Origin: Paludibacter sp. | GTDB lineage: Bacteria; Bacteroidota; Bacteroidia; Bacteroidales; Paludibacteraceae | Reading direction: 5' to 3' | Assembly: GCA_028692715.1 (NCBI GenBank) | Contig: JAQUWU010000010.1 | Coordinates: 1 to 64,000, forward strand | DNA: 64,000 nt | Shown: positions 45,277 through 53,187 of the stretch, piece after piece | How the letters are laid out: each line of letters opens with the position of its first letter | Numbering within the stretch: position 1 is the first letter of the stretch | Program-made: the position numbers and the translations under genes | The notes under the pieces: model-generated | Seen by the model: the letters and a program-made list of their open reading frames with translations, nothing else | What the model was told of the DNA's origin: nothing | The model's database searches: none

Positions 45277-46434
45277 TTAGTTGGCTATAATATTCAAAGT
45301 TTTGGTAGATATTGAAGTTGTACTTAAACTTCCCGACCCAGTAAAATTATACACGCTAACACTTGTTGAAGACGTTCTTTTGTTAGCATTATAATTTATT
45401 GAATAATTAATAGTATATATTCCGGTTGTGCTACGTGGAATTGATACGGAGTATTTGCCGGAAGAAACGGTTGCTGTTGCGCCCCAAGTTTTTGAATCAT
45501 CTTCGAAATAGATTTTTGTACCATCAGGCATATTTTCAGTCCCAGATAGTGTTGCATCAGATTCGGCAGTGGCTGTTCCAGAAAGTGTTGTCGTGTTTGG
45601 TGAAGAGTCAACAGTTTGATCTTCTCCTTCTCCAAAACTTAATGCAAGAGTGTTAACTGAAGATGATGGTGTAATTGAAAGAGAGTTGATTGTATATTTA
45701 TAACTTATATTTTGATAGCTAATTAAATTTGTATTCCAGACACTTTTAAGTTGTGTAAATTTAGCGTTACAATAAATAGTCGTATTCGGCACCATAATCG
45801 TGTATGTACCGTTATTTACTGTTACTGAGTCTTTCCATTCGTTGTTGTAAAAATTCAATACCGTTCCATTGGGTGCATTTTCCAAACCAGGAGTTTCTGC
45901 GGATAGGTTTGCCTGACATTTGCCTGTAAGTGTTACTTTATATGCAAATGTAGGTTCATTGGCAGCTGTATAGGAAATGTTTTGAATTGTATCATTGCCT
46001 GCACTAATGGTGAGGCTATATAGACTGGCACTATACACTTTCTTAATAGTTGTGTAATTAACTTCAGTATATTTCTGAGTTTGTTCGGCTTCAAAAGTAA
46101 AAGGTGATATGCTCACGCTTACTCCATTAGCATCGGTTGGTACTTGTACTGAGTATTTGCCATCTGCGCTAACCTGAATAGTATCCATCCATTTACCGGC
46201 TGACGCTGCCGGGTTAATGTCAGAATAATTTACCTCTACAAGTAATTGTGTGCCTTCTGGGACAGTTTCTAATCCATCACTTTGTAGGTTTAACTCAGCC
46301 AAAACAGTCCCCGAGATGGTGGCTTTTGGCAATAAATCTATTGTTTCATCGCTCGAAACAATAGAATCTTCACATGATGTGAAGCTTAGCATGGCAAGTA
46401 TTACCATAGCTACTGTAAAAGTTAGTTTTTTCAT
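45277..46434 (-). CDS. Lipoprotein with three tandem beta-domains, unknown function
   Basis: A 385-aa lipoprotein (Cys21 in MLSFTSC). After a short linker it has three tandem domains of about 110 residues (about 36-155, 165-275, 285-385). Each carries a similar pattern: ISGTVLAE.NLQS..LE.VPEGTQL / LTGKCQANLSAETPGLENAPNGTVL / LSGTATAESDATLSGTENMPDGTKI, then a W.DT.TV/D.GKYSV.VP strand pair. The repeats look like prealbumin-like (carboxypeptidase-regulatory) folds. Surface or periplasmic exposure is expected. Partner of the downstream barrel; no known family recognised. Confidence 0.7.
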   Translation of the reverse strand: MKKLTFTVAMVILAMLSFTSCEDSIVSSDETIDLLPKATISGTVLAELNLQSDGLETVPEGTQLLVEVNYSDINPAASAGKWMDTIQVSADGKYSVQVPTDANGVSVSISPFTFEAEQTQKYTEVNYTTIKKVYSASLYSLTISAGNDTIQNISYTAANEPTFAYKVTLTGKCQANLSAETPGLENAPNGTVLNFYNNEWKDSVTVNNGTYTIMVPNTTIYCNAKFTQLKSVWNTNLISYQNISYKYTINSLSITPSSSVNTLALSFGEGEDQTVDSSPNTTTLSGTATAESDATLSGTENMPDGTKIYFEDDSKTWGATATVSSGKYSVSIPRSTTGIYTINYSINYNANKRTSSTSVSVYNFTGSGSLSTTSISTKTLNIIAN

Positions 46435-46961
46435 AAAAAATTTAATTGTTTAAAAGTTAATGTGAATTGAATATTTGAATACAAAAATTAATACTAATCA
46501 TAAATAAACCGGTAATGTGTTGTTTATCTTCTTTTTATTACATTCTACATTTCAACCTTCGGATTGATTCTTATAAATTAAATAATATGAGTAATGATTA
46601 ACATAATTATCAATTGAAATGCAAAACTAATACATTAATTTGACATGTATTAACCTAAACCCATTTATTTTTGATTTATTTTTGATTTTTCAAAAATAAG
46701 AATATATTTTTATGTGTAACTGAAGTTAATGCGTTGAAATACAGATAATTGTTGGTGCTTTATTTAATTGTAAAATGTAAGTGGAAAGTATAAATTATGA
46801 TACAATAATTCGGGAGAATAAAAGTTGATTCATCTAAATAAACTCTGAATAATATGAAAGACAGAATTTAGTTCATTAAGTTTGCATTAAACACGAACAG
46901 CACAATTAATTTATATTAATTGTGCTGTTCTATTTTGTTACACGATAATGATTTATATAAG
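46435..46961. other. AT-rich intergenic region
   Basis: About 530 bp of AT-rich DNA without a protein-like frame. The only clear structure is the 16-bp perfect hairpin at 46895-46930. The lipoprotein promoter should lie in the part next to 46434, but no exact TAnnTTTG is visible there. Confidence 0.6.
46895..46930. terminator. Perfect 16-bp hairpin terminator
   Basis: GAACAGCACAATTAAT and its exact complement flank the loop TTAT. A T-rich TATTTTGTT follows on the plus strand and GTGTTTAATG on the minus strand. It probably ends the minus-strand ABC/DUF5687 operon. Confidence 0.7.
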
Positions 46962-46996
46962 AAAATTCCGGGTAGATGAGAGTTTTGAATTGTAAT
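46962..46996 (+). pseudogene. 3'-end relic of an MBL-fold hydrolase gene
   Basis: The segment AAATTCCGGGTAGATGAGAG through TTTTGAATTGTAA encodes KFRVDESFEL-stop, exactly the last ten residues of the MBL gene at 10385-11212, with only two base differences over about 34 bp. It has no upstream coding sequence and abuts the stop codon of the ABC ATPase. It looks like the remnant of a second copy or of a rearrangement. Confidence 0.65.
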
Positions 46997-47692
46997 TTAC
47001 ACAGCAAAATACGATTCCAGTTCTTTCAAGGTATCTTCAGTTGTATGAATGTCTTTTACGATTTTGCCTTTTTCGAGGACTACTATTCGTTTGCATACTT
47101 CGGTAACGTGGTTCAAATCATGACTAGAGATAAGCATTGTTATGTTGAATTTAGATTGTAAATCATTCAAAAACCGTTTTAGACGGATTTGAGAAGATGG
47201 ATCCAACGCTGTGAAAGGTTCATCTAAAATTAATATTTTCGGATCACCCATTAATGCCGCAGCAATACCTGTTTTTTTCTGATTTCCTTTTGATAAATCG
47301 CGAATGAGTTTTTTGTTTTCAAGAATTTCTCCGTTGAAGAAATCAGTCATCGATTCCAGAAAGAGAGCAATATCACCTTCGGTTTTATGGTGTAATTTGC
47401 CAATAAAATTGAAATATTCCTGTGGTGTAAGAAAGTCAATCAAAAAGTTTTCATCCAAAAATGAGCCGGTAATTGTTTTCCATTCATCATTTCGCATCAC
47501 TATTTTATCATTTATCAACACTTCACCTTTTGATGCTTCTATTAAATCTAGAATTAATCGAAAAAAAGTTGTTTTACCGGCACCATTGTTACCTACTAGT
47601 CCAAAACTTTCGCCTTGAGGAATATCTAACGAAGGAATGTTTAATACGGTTATTCCGTTATACGTTTTTTGTAAATCTGTAACTTTTATCAT
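46997..47692 (-). CDS. ABC transporter ATP-binding protein
   Basis: A 231-aa ATPase with Walker A GNNGAGKTT (about 34-42), signature LSKGNQKKTGIAAALMGDP, Walker B ILILDEPFTALDP and the switch His in ISSHDLNHV. It is the type that pairs with large integral proteins carrying no separate solute-binding protein. It lies 54 bp downstream of the DUF5687 membrane protein, its likely permease partner. Substrate unknown. Confidence 0.88.
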   Translation of the reverse strand: MIKVTDLQKTYNGITVLNIPSLDIPQGESFGLVGNNGAGKTTFFRLILDLIEASKGEVLINDKIVMRNDEWKTITGSFLDENFLIDFLTPQEYFNFIGKLHHKTEGDIALFLESMTDFFNGEILENKKLIRDLSKGNQKKTGIAAALMGDPKILILDEPFTALDPSSQIRLKRFLNDLQSKFNITMLISSHDLNHVTEVCKRIVVLEKGKIVKDIHTTEDTLKELESYFAV

Positions 47693-47746
47693 TTTTCTTA
47701 TTGATTTATGTTTTTATTAGAAGGTTGGTTCAAATTCTTTTCAGCA

Positions 47747-49231
47747 CTACTCAACTTGTCTGAAGCCTTCGTTTAAAGCGTATTTGCGTTTATTGAATTG
47801 ATTTACGCAAAGGTTTAGCATTTGTTTGCGAAATAAAATGCCGGTTAATCCTAGCAATGTCAGGATTATTAGTGCCACATTTACGGATGCAAATGAAGAG
47901 ACGCCACCGACGATAATCATTGGTACAAACATAATGGGCAAAACAATTAGAAAACTTTTGAAAGTTGTTCCCTGATAATTCATCATGGTTGATTTTGATA
48001 AATCTATTCTTTTTGTATTGTACGTTCCAAAAAAGAGTAATAAAAACACATTTACTCCCGAGTTAAAAATTAATGCAGCAATATGCATGTACATAAACTT
48101 CATCCCAAAAAGAAAATAAGGAGTGGTCAACACAAAGCATAAAATATTAAATCCGATTAACAGGTAGTAATTGGCTTTCAAATAGGTTTTAATGGGTATG
48201 TTTTGAGTGGTTAATCCGTCGAAATGACTGCTGTCCCAACTGTAAACCCATTGTCCAAACATTAGCATTAAAAGCCCGGTCATAAACATTGCCACAAAAA
48301 ACAACATGCCATTTTGGTTTTCGTAATGATCGTTGGTATAAAAAATAAGTCCGTAAAACAAGAAAAGACCTGACATCATAAGTATGCTTCTTGTACGTTT
48401 ATGACGAAGAATCAATTTTATTTCAACGGTAATGAGTTCACCAATAACACCAAAACGATTAAAAATGGTAATATCTGTAGTCGATGTATTTGACTTATTC
48501 AATTTCTCGTTGAATTTTTCAGGATAATAATTCTGTGAGAAGAACCACTTGTTTAATAAAAATGGCAATATAGCAGCTGCAAGAGAAATTAATAGTCCGA
48601 ATGGTTGTAAAACAATGAAATTGAAAACAATCATTGATATTTTATAAAACGAGAAAACCTTGAAGTATTCTAATGCTGCAATTGATCCCAGAACGACCAA
48701 AGCAACGATAAACGAAAGAAAACTTGTTCCGTATTTTCGTTTCAGAAAGGCTGCAAATTGGGAGTTAAACCAAACAACGAATATAAAACTCAGTACAAAT
48801 CTGAAGGCTGTAAAACCATCGTAATATTTTGATACAGATTGAACTGAAAATGGAATAAGTATCAATAACATGAAATAGTTTATTGGACTAAACAGTGGTT
48901 TTAGTAATAAATAATTTACTAGCAACGATCTTTTTATGGGTAAAACCTGATAGGGTGGGAGGTTCATTGTGTTGAGCTGTTGCATAAAAAATCGAAACGA
49001 TAAACCAATCAGAAGAACATAAAACATTGCTCCATTGAATAATTCCATAGGATTAAGTGTCGCATCAGCTTTTTCAAGCATATCATCCAAGTAAAATCCA
49101 AGAAATAAAAATATCGTTCCAAAATATAGCACCATAAAACCAAGCATTATGTTGACGGCAAGATTTTTATAAAATCCCTGTTTACGTAGGCTTTTGGTCC
49201 ATTCCTGGGAAATAAGACTTTTAAGTATCAT
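47747..49231 (-). CDS. DUF5687 membrane protein (ABC permease partner)
   Basis: A 494-aa polytopic inner-membrane protein with roughly 10-12 hydrophobic segments. An N-terminal amphipathic stretch (LISQEWTKSLRKQGFYKNLAVNIMLGFMVLYFG) recalls ABC-2 type permeases. It matches the Bacteroidetes DUF5687 pattern as I know it (MNLPPYQVLPIKRS, YSWDSSHFDGL). The ATPase gene directly downstream supports a two-gene exporter. A TATCTTTG -7 element lies 22 bp upstream of its start. Confidence 0.75.
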   Translation of the reverse strand: MILKSLISQEWTKSLRKQGFYKNLAVNIMLGFMVLYFGTIFLFLGFYLDDMLEKADATLNPMELFNGAMFYVLLIGLSFRFFMQQLNTMNLPPYQVLPIKRSLLVNYLLLKPLFSPINYFMLLILIPFSVQSVSKYYDGFTAFRFVLSFIFVVWFNSQFAAFLKRKYGTSFLSFIVALVVLGSIAALEYFKVFSFYKISMIVFNFIVLQPFGLLISLAAAILPFLLNKWFFSQNYYPEKFNEKLNKSNTSTTDITIFNRFGVIGELITVEIKLILRHKRTRSILMMSGLFLFYGLIFYTNDHYENQNGMLFFVAMFMTGLLMLMFGQWVYSWDSSHFDGLTTQNIPIKTYLKANYYLLIGFNILCFVLTTPYFLFGMKFMYMHIAALIFNSGVNVFLLLFFGTYNTKRIDLSKSTMMNYQGTTFKSFLIVLPIMFVPMIIVGGVSSFASVNVALIILTLLGLTGILFRKQMLNLCVNQFNKRKYALNEGFRQVE

Positions 49232-49253
49232 GTTGTTTGAATTAATTGAATCG

Positions 49254-49261
49254 CAAAGATA
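49254..49261 (-). promoter_or_regulatory. -7 promoter element (TATCTTTG) for DUF5687/ABC operon
   Basis: Exact TAnnTTTG on the minus strand 22 nt before the start codon; the -33 box is not evident in the AT-rich upstream DNA. Confidence 0.5.
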
Positions 49262-49379
49262 ATGAATTAACTAAATATTTACATAATTAAAATAATTTAT
49301 TTTATAAGATGATTTACAATAGTTCGTTATAAGATATTCAGTCTTACGCAAATGGTACATGTCGAGCAGTGGTAGACGC

Positions 49380-49410
49380 AAAAATATCGAATCTCGATAT
49401 TTTTTTAATT
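49380..49410. terminator. Terminator after gamma carbonic anhydrase
   Basis: AAAAATATCGA (49380-49390) and TCGATATTTTT (49394-49404) form a perfect 11-bp stem with a 3-nt loop. It lies about 105 bp past the stop of the minus-strand carbonic anhydrase gene. Confidence 0.55.
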
Positions 49411-49513
49411 CAAAAACAAAAAATAAATATTACGAATTATACTAATTCTCACAAACCGGTATATGAATGTGTTTAGTGAAAATTAGTGAAATTTGTGGTT
49501 GAATGAAATAGTA

Positions 49514-50041
49514 TTATTTTTCATCTTCTTCCATAAACCAACCGGCATACATGGCATATTGATGAGCAATTTTACGGTTCATTTCATTGGATTGTTCCGG
49601 TGCCACGTTTTTAATGAATTTTGCCGGTACACCTGCCCAAAGTGTAAAGGGTGGAATAATAGTTTTGCTCAACACTAATGATCCTGCTGCTACAATAGCG
49701 CCTTCGCCCACTTCTGCATAATCCAGCAATGTTGCACCCATTCCTATTAAGGCATAGTTATTTATTTTAGCACCGTGCACTGTAACGTTATGACCGATAG
49801 AAACATAATCGCCAATTTCAACGGTCGATTTTTCGTATAATGTGTGCAATACTGAACCATCCTGGATATTAACATGATTGCCGATGCGAATAGAGTTTAC
49901 ATCACCACGCAACACCGCATTGAACCACACACTGCAACCATCTCCCATAATTACATCACCTATCACTGTTGCATTTTCTGCCAAATAACATTTCTCACCC
50001 ATTTTTGGAGTAAAACCCCGAACTGATTTTATTAAAGCCAT
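49514..50041 (-). CDS. Gamma-class carbonic anhydrase-like hexapeptide protein
   Basis: A 175-aa left-handed beta-helix protein. Hexapeptide repeats carry RGDVNSIRIGNHVNIQDGSVLHTLYEKS and IGDYVSIGHNVTVHGAKI, which include the three histidines that bind metal in the Cam/YrdA family. The product is probably a trimeric cytoplasmic metalloprotein. Whether it hydrates CO2 is not certain for bacterial YrdA-like members. Divergent from rlmF, with mirrored TATCTTTG promoters in the 120-bp gap. Confidence 0.88.
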   Translation of the reverse strand: MALIKSVRGFTPKMGEKCYLAENATVIGDVIMGDGCSVWFNAVLRGDVNSIRIGNHVNIQDGSVLHTLYEKSTVEIGDYVSIGHNVTVHGAKINNYALIGMGATLLDYAEVGEGAIVAAGSLVLSKTIIPPFTLWAGVPAKFIKNVAPEQSNEMNRKIAHQYAMYAGWFMEEDEK

Positions 50042-50095
50042 AATATTTTAATTGATAATTTATAATTCCCAATTGATAATTGACATTCTTTATCG

Positions 50096-50103
50096 CAAAG
50101 ATA
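50096..50103 (-). promoter_or_regulatory. -7 promoter element (TATCTTTG) for gamma carbonic anhydrase
   Basis: Exact TAnnTTTG on the minus strand, 54 nt upstream of the start, giving a leader of about 47 nt. Confidence 0.5.
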
Positions 50104-50179
50104 CGGCACTTTTCAGAAACACAGAAATTGTAAAGCCTATAATTTTATGAAATCAGAAAGAAATGCAACTGACAATGAC

Positions 50180-50187
50180 TATCTTTG
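50180..50187 (+). promoter_or_regulatory. -7 promoter element (TATCTTTG) for rlmF
   Basis: Exact TAnnTTTG. Expected transcription start near 50194 excludes the ATG at 50163 and favours 50220 (or 50199) as the rlmF start. Confidence 0.5.
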
Positions 50188-50219
50188 TATTCAAACTCAT
50201 GAATTTTAAAACAGATAAA

Positions 50220-51191
50220 ATGCCTCCTATAAAAAAAACACCTGTTACCGAAAAAGTTGTTTTGCACCCTCAGAATAAACATCGTGACCGTTATGATTTT
50301 CCAAAACTAATTACAACTTGTCCTGAATTGGAGAAATACGTAAAACCAACGGGTTTTGGTGATGTGTCCATCGATTTTGCAAATCCAAAAGCAGTAAAAT
50401 GGCTGAATAAAGCATTATTGAAACAATATTATTCGTTGGAGTATTGGGATGTACCCGCAGGTTATCTTTGTCCACCCATTCCCGGTAGAGCCGATTATAT
50501 TCATCATATTGCAGAATTGTTGGGAAGCTCTAATGAGGGAAATATACCAACCGGTTATAAAATAAAATGTATGGACATTGGTGTGGGAGCCAGCTGTGTG
50601 TATCCTGTTATCGGAAACAAAGAATATGGTTGGTCATTTATTGGTACTGACATAGATGCCGCAGCTTTAACTTCGGCGGAGAAAATAATCAACAATAATC
50701 ATTTTTTGAAACGAAATGTTGATTTGCGGCTTCAGGAGAATCCGAACAATATTTTTCATACTGTGATGAATCGTAATGAACCGATAGATGTGACAATTTG
50801 TAATCCACCCTTTCACTCTTCAATGGAAGAAGCACAGGAAGGAACGCTGAAAAAGCTGAGCAGTTTGAATCACAAAAAAGTAACAACTCCCACCCTAAAT
50901 TTTGGTGGGCAAAGTAATGAATTATGGTGCGAAGGTGGCGAAGTGCGTTTTGTACTGGATATGATACGACAGAGCAAACAGTTTTCAACCAATTGCTTTT
51001 GGTTTTCCACGCTAATTTCGAAGCAGTCACATTTACCCGTTATTACAGAAGCATTGAAAAAAGCCGGAGTATTTCAACATAAAGTAATTTCAATGGGACA
51101 GGGAACGAAAATCAGTAGAATTGTGGCATGGACTTTTTTAAACTCTTTGCAACAGAAAAACTGGAAAGAAACCCGCTGGAATGTGTTGTAA
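50220..51191 (+). CDS. rlmF: 23S rRNA (adenine-1618-N6)-methyltransferase RlmF
   Basis: Methylates A1618 of 23S rRNA with S-adenosylmethionine. Conserved blocks: LHPQNKHRDRYDFPKLI, VDI-type SIDFANPKAVKWLNKALL, WDVPAGYLCPPIPGRADYIHHIAELL, the SAM-binding CMDIGVGASCVYPVIG, and the N6-adenine catalytic NPPFHSS. The start at 50220 (MPPIKKTP, 323 aa) is chosen because a TATCTTTG promoter box lies at 50180-50187, so the ATG at 50163 would be upstream of the transcript; 50199 is also possible. The nnr gene follows 33 bp later. Confidence 0.92.
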   Translation: MPPIKKTPVTEKVVLHPQNKHRDRYDFPKLITTCPELEKYVKPTGFGDVSIDFANPKAVKWLNKALLKQYYSLEYWDVPAGYLCPPIPGRADYIHHIAELLGSSNEGNIPTGYKIKCMDIGVGASCVYPVIGNKEYGWSFIGTDIDAAALTSAEKIINNNHFLKRNVDLRLQENPNNIFHTVMNRNEPIDVTICNPPFHSSMEEAQEGTLKKLSSLNHKKVTTPTLNFGGQSNELWCEGGEVRFVLDMIRQSKQFSTNCFWFSTLISKQSHLPVITEALKKAGVFQHKVISMGQGTKISRIVAWTFLNSLQQKNWKETRWNVL

Positions 51192-51224
51192 TGCAGTTTT
51201 TAGAAAAACTAAATAGAATCTCAA

Positions 51225-52730
51225 ATGAAATTTTTCGCTACATCTCAAATTCGTCTGCTCGATAAGTTTACTATCGAAAATGAACCAATAGCTTCTATTG
51301 ATTTGATGGAGCGTGCCGCAGATGCGTTGTTTTATGCTTTTGTAAGTAATTTTCCATTTGTAAAACCTGTTTGTATACTTGCCGGACCGGGAAATAATGG
51401 AGGAGATGCATTGGCTTTAGCTAGAAAACTATTAAAGTCGGGCTATAAAGTATCTATTTCCCTGCTTCATTCAGGAAAAACTTCAACTGATTGTGAGATA
51501 AATAGGTTGCAGCTAATTTCGGAATTTCCAACTGCGCTTATTGAATGGAATGATAAATTTGTGTCTCCCAATATTTCAAAGGATACAATAATTCTCGATG
51601 GCCTTTTTGGCTCCGGACTCAGTAGACCAATAGAAGGAATTTATGCCGAAGCGATAAAATGGATAAATCAAATTGATAATCAAGTAGTATCTATTGATAT
51701 TCCGTCCGGTTTACAGGGCGAAATAAATCAATTTACTGAGAATTCCATCGTTGTAAAAGCAAATGTAACACTGAGTCTTCAATTTCCAAAACTCGCATAT
51801 TTATTTGTAGAAAATGAGAAATATGTAGGACAATGGGAAATACTTGACATTGGAATTTTATCTGAAGCAATTGAAGTAACACATAGCAATTTGTATTTTC
51901 TTGAAAAAGAAGATATTTCAAAATTACTAAAAGTACGATCGAAATTTTCGCACAAAGGAACTTTCGGACATGCTTTAATTTTTTCCGGATGTAAAGGAAT
52001 GGCGGGTGCTTCAGTACTTTCATCGAGTGCAGGACTAAAAGCCGGAGCGGGATTAGTAACGATTCACGGACCGGAATGTAACCGATTAATTGTTCAAACG
52101 GCTAACCCGGAAATTATATTTCAATCCGATAAAATTATCGATTTTATTACATCGGTTGAAAATCTTGATAAATACAATGCTATTGCAATTGGTCCCGGAA
52201 TTGGAATGCATGAGGAAACTGCTACTTTACAGCGAAATTTATTAAAAGAAATAAATAAGCCTTGTGTGATTGATGCCGATGCATTAAATATTATTGCCCA
52301 GAAAAAAAGTTTATTGGATTTAATCCCTGAAAACAGCATTTTAACTCCTCACCCTAAAGAGTTTGAACGTATTTTCGGGAAAAGCAATTCGTCGTACGAA
52401 CGGATGATAAAAGCGCAGGAAGCAGCTCAAAAGTACAAAGTTATCATTGTTTTGAAGGGAGCTTTTACCTTGATTGCAATGCCTGATGCCATTTTGTATT
52501 TTAATAGTACCGGAAATTCGGGAATGGCCACAGCCGGTTCGGGAGATGTGCTGACCGGAATTTTGGTTGGTTTATTGGCACAAGGTTATTTACCTGTCGA
52601 TGCTGCAAAGATTGGTGTTTATCTTCATGGTTTGGCCGGCGATTTGGCATTGAAAAAAGAATCTCCGGAATCATTGATTGCCGGAGATATCATTAAAAAT
52701 ATTGGAAAAGCATTTAAAAGTTTAGGCTAA
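51225..52730 (+). CDS. nnr: Bifunctional NAD(P)H-hydrate epimerase/dehydratase
   Basis: Repairs hydrated NADH and NADPH. The N-terminal epimerase domain (NnrE, about 1-215) shows ERAADALFYAF, LAGPGNNGGDALALARKL and ILDGLFGSGLSRPI. The C-terminal ADP-dependent dehydratase domain (NnrD, about 225-501) shows KGTFGHALIFSGCKGMAGASVL, AIGPGIGM, CVIDADALN, LTPHPKEF and the anion-hole ATAGSGDVLTGIL. The fusion and the length match the standard bacterial form. Probably cotranscribed with rlmF. Confidence 0.95.
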   Translation: MKFFATSQIRLLDKFTIENEPIASIDLMERAADALFYAFVSNFPFVKPVCILAGPGNNGGDALALARKLLKSGYKVSISLLHSGKTSTDCEINRLQLISEFPTALIEWNDKFVSPNISKDTIILDGLFGSGLSRPIEGIYAEAIKWINQIDNQVVSIDIPSGLQGEINQFTENSIVVKANVTLSLQFPKLAYLFVENEKYVGQWEILDIGILSEAIEVTHSNLYFLEKEDISKLLKVRSKFSHKGTFGHALIFSGCKGMAGASVLSSSAGLKAGAGLVTIHGPECNRLIVQTANPEIIFQSDKIIDFITSVENLDKYNAIAIGPGIGMHEETATLQRNLLKEINKPCVIDADALNIIAQKKSLLDLIPENSILTPHPKEFERIFGKSNSSYERMIKAQEAAQKYKVIIVLKGAFTLIAMPDAILYFNSTGNSGMATAGSGDVLTGILVGLLAQGYLPVDAAKIGVYLHGLAGDLALKKESPESLIAGDIIKNIGKAFKSLG

Positions 52731-52776
52731 GTAATTGAAAATAAATAATGTCGTATTTTGCATGAAAATATTTAAG

Positions 52777-52949
52777 AATAGAACGCTGATTTTCACTGAT
52801 AGAGTGGATTTGAAAAAACGGATTTGAATTCCGATAAATCGAAATGATTTACAGATAGTTTCGTCTTAATCATCTTGCCGAAGGCAAGAAAAATCCGTTT
52901 TGTTTTATCCTTCATTTTCCGATAAATCAGCGAAAATCAGCGTTCTATT
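52777..52949. repeat. 173-bp nested inverted-repeat element
   Basis: The outer arms are AATAGAACGCTGATTTTC plus ACTGAT (52777-52800) and its complement at 52926-52949, matching at 23 of 24 positions. Inner arms: AAAAAACGGATTT (about 52813) against AAATCCGTTTT (about 52891). A central CTTGCC/GGCAAG hairpin lies at 52874-52888. No target duplication is seen. It may be an intergenic REP/MITE-like unit, and as RNA it would form a long stem that could terminate nnr. Confidence 0.65.
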
Positions 52950-53140
52950 AATGTTACTAAATGGTACATTAATTTGTAGCATTTACTTAAATTGATAATT
53001 GCGTGATGTAAAAGAAATATTTTTATTTGAAATCAGGACTAACGCCCCTCAAACAACTATTTGTTATTTTTTTTACAAAGAAATCACAGCTACGCTGCTT
53101 AATAAAAAGTCAAGACGAACTCAATCAATATTTCTGTATT

Positions 53141-53176
53141 TTTACCCCTAACTCACTCTCCTTTGGAGAGGGCTGG
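53141..53176. repeat. Dispersed repeat (CTCTCC..GGAGAG subtype)
   Basis: ACCCCTAACTCACTCTCCTT followed by TGGAGAGGGCTGGGGTGAGG belongs to the longer-stem subtype also found in the DUF4922 gene and at 59879. Confidence 0.7.
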
Positions 53177-53187
53177 GGTGAGGTCTA

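Larger units (their letters stand above)
52731..53187. other. Intergenic region with a large cruciform-like element
   Basis: The 457-bp convergent gap between nnr and the acyl-CoA dehydrogenase contains the 173-bp inverted-repeat element (52777-52949) and one dispersed G-rich repeat (53141-53176). A 67-codon plus frame runs through the latter and ends inside the dehydrogenase gene; I do not regard it as a gene. Confidence 0.65.
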
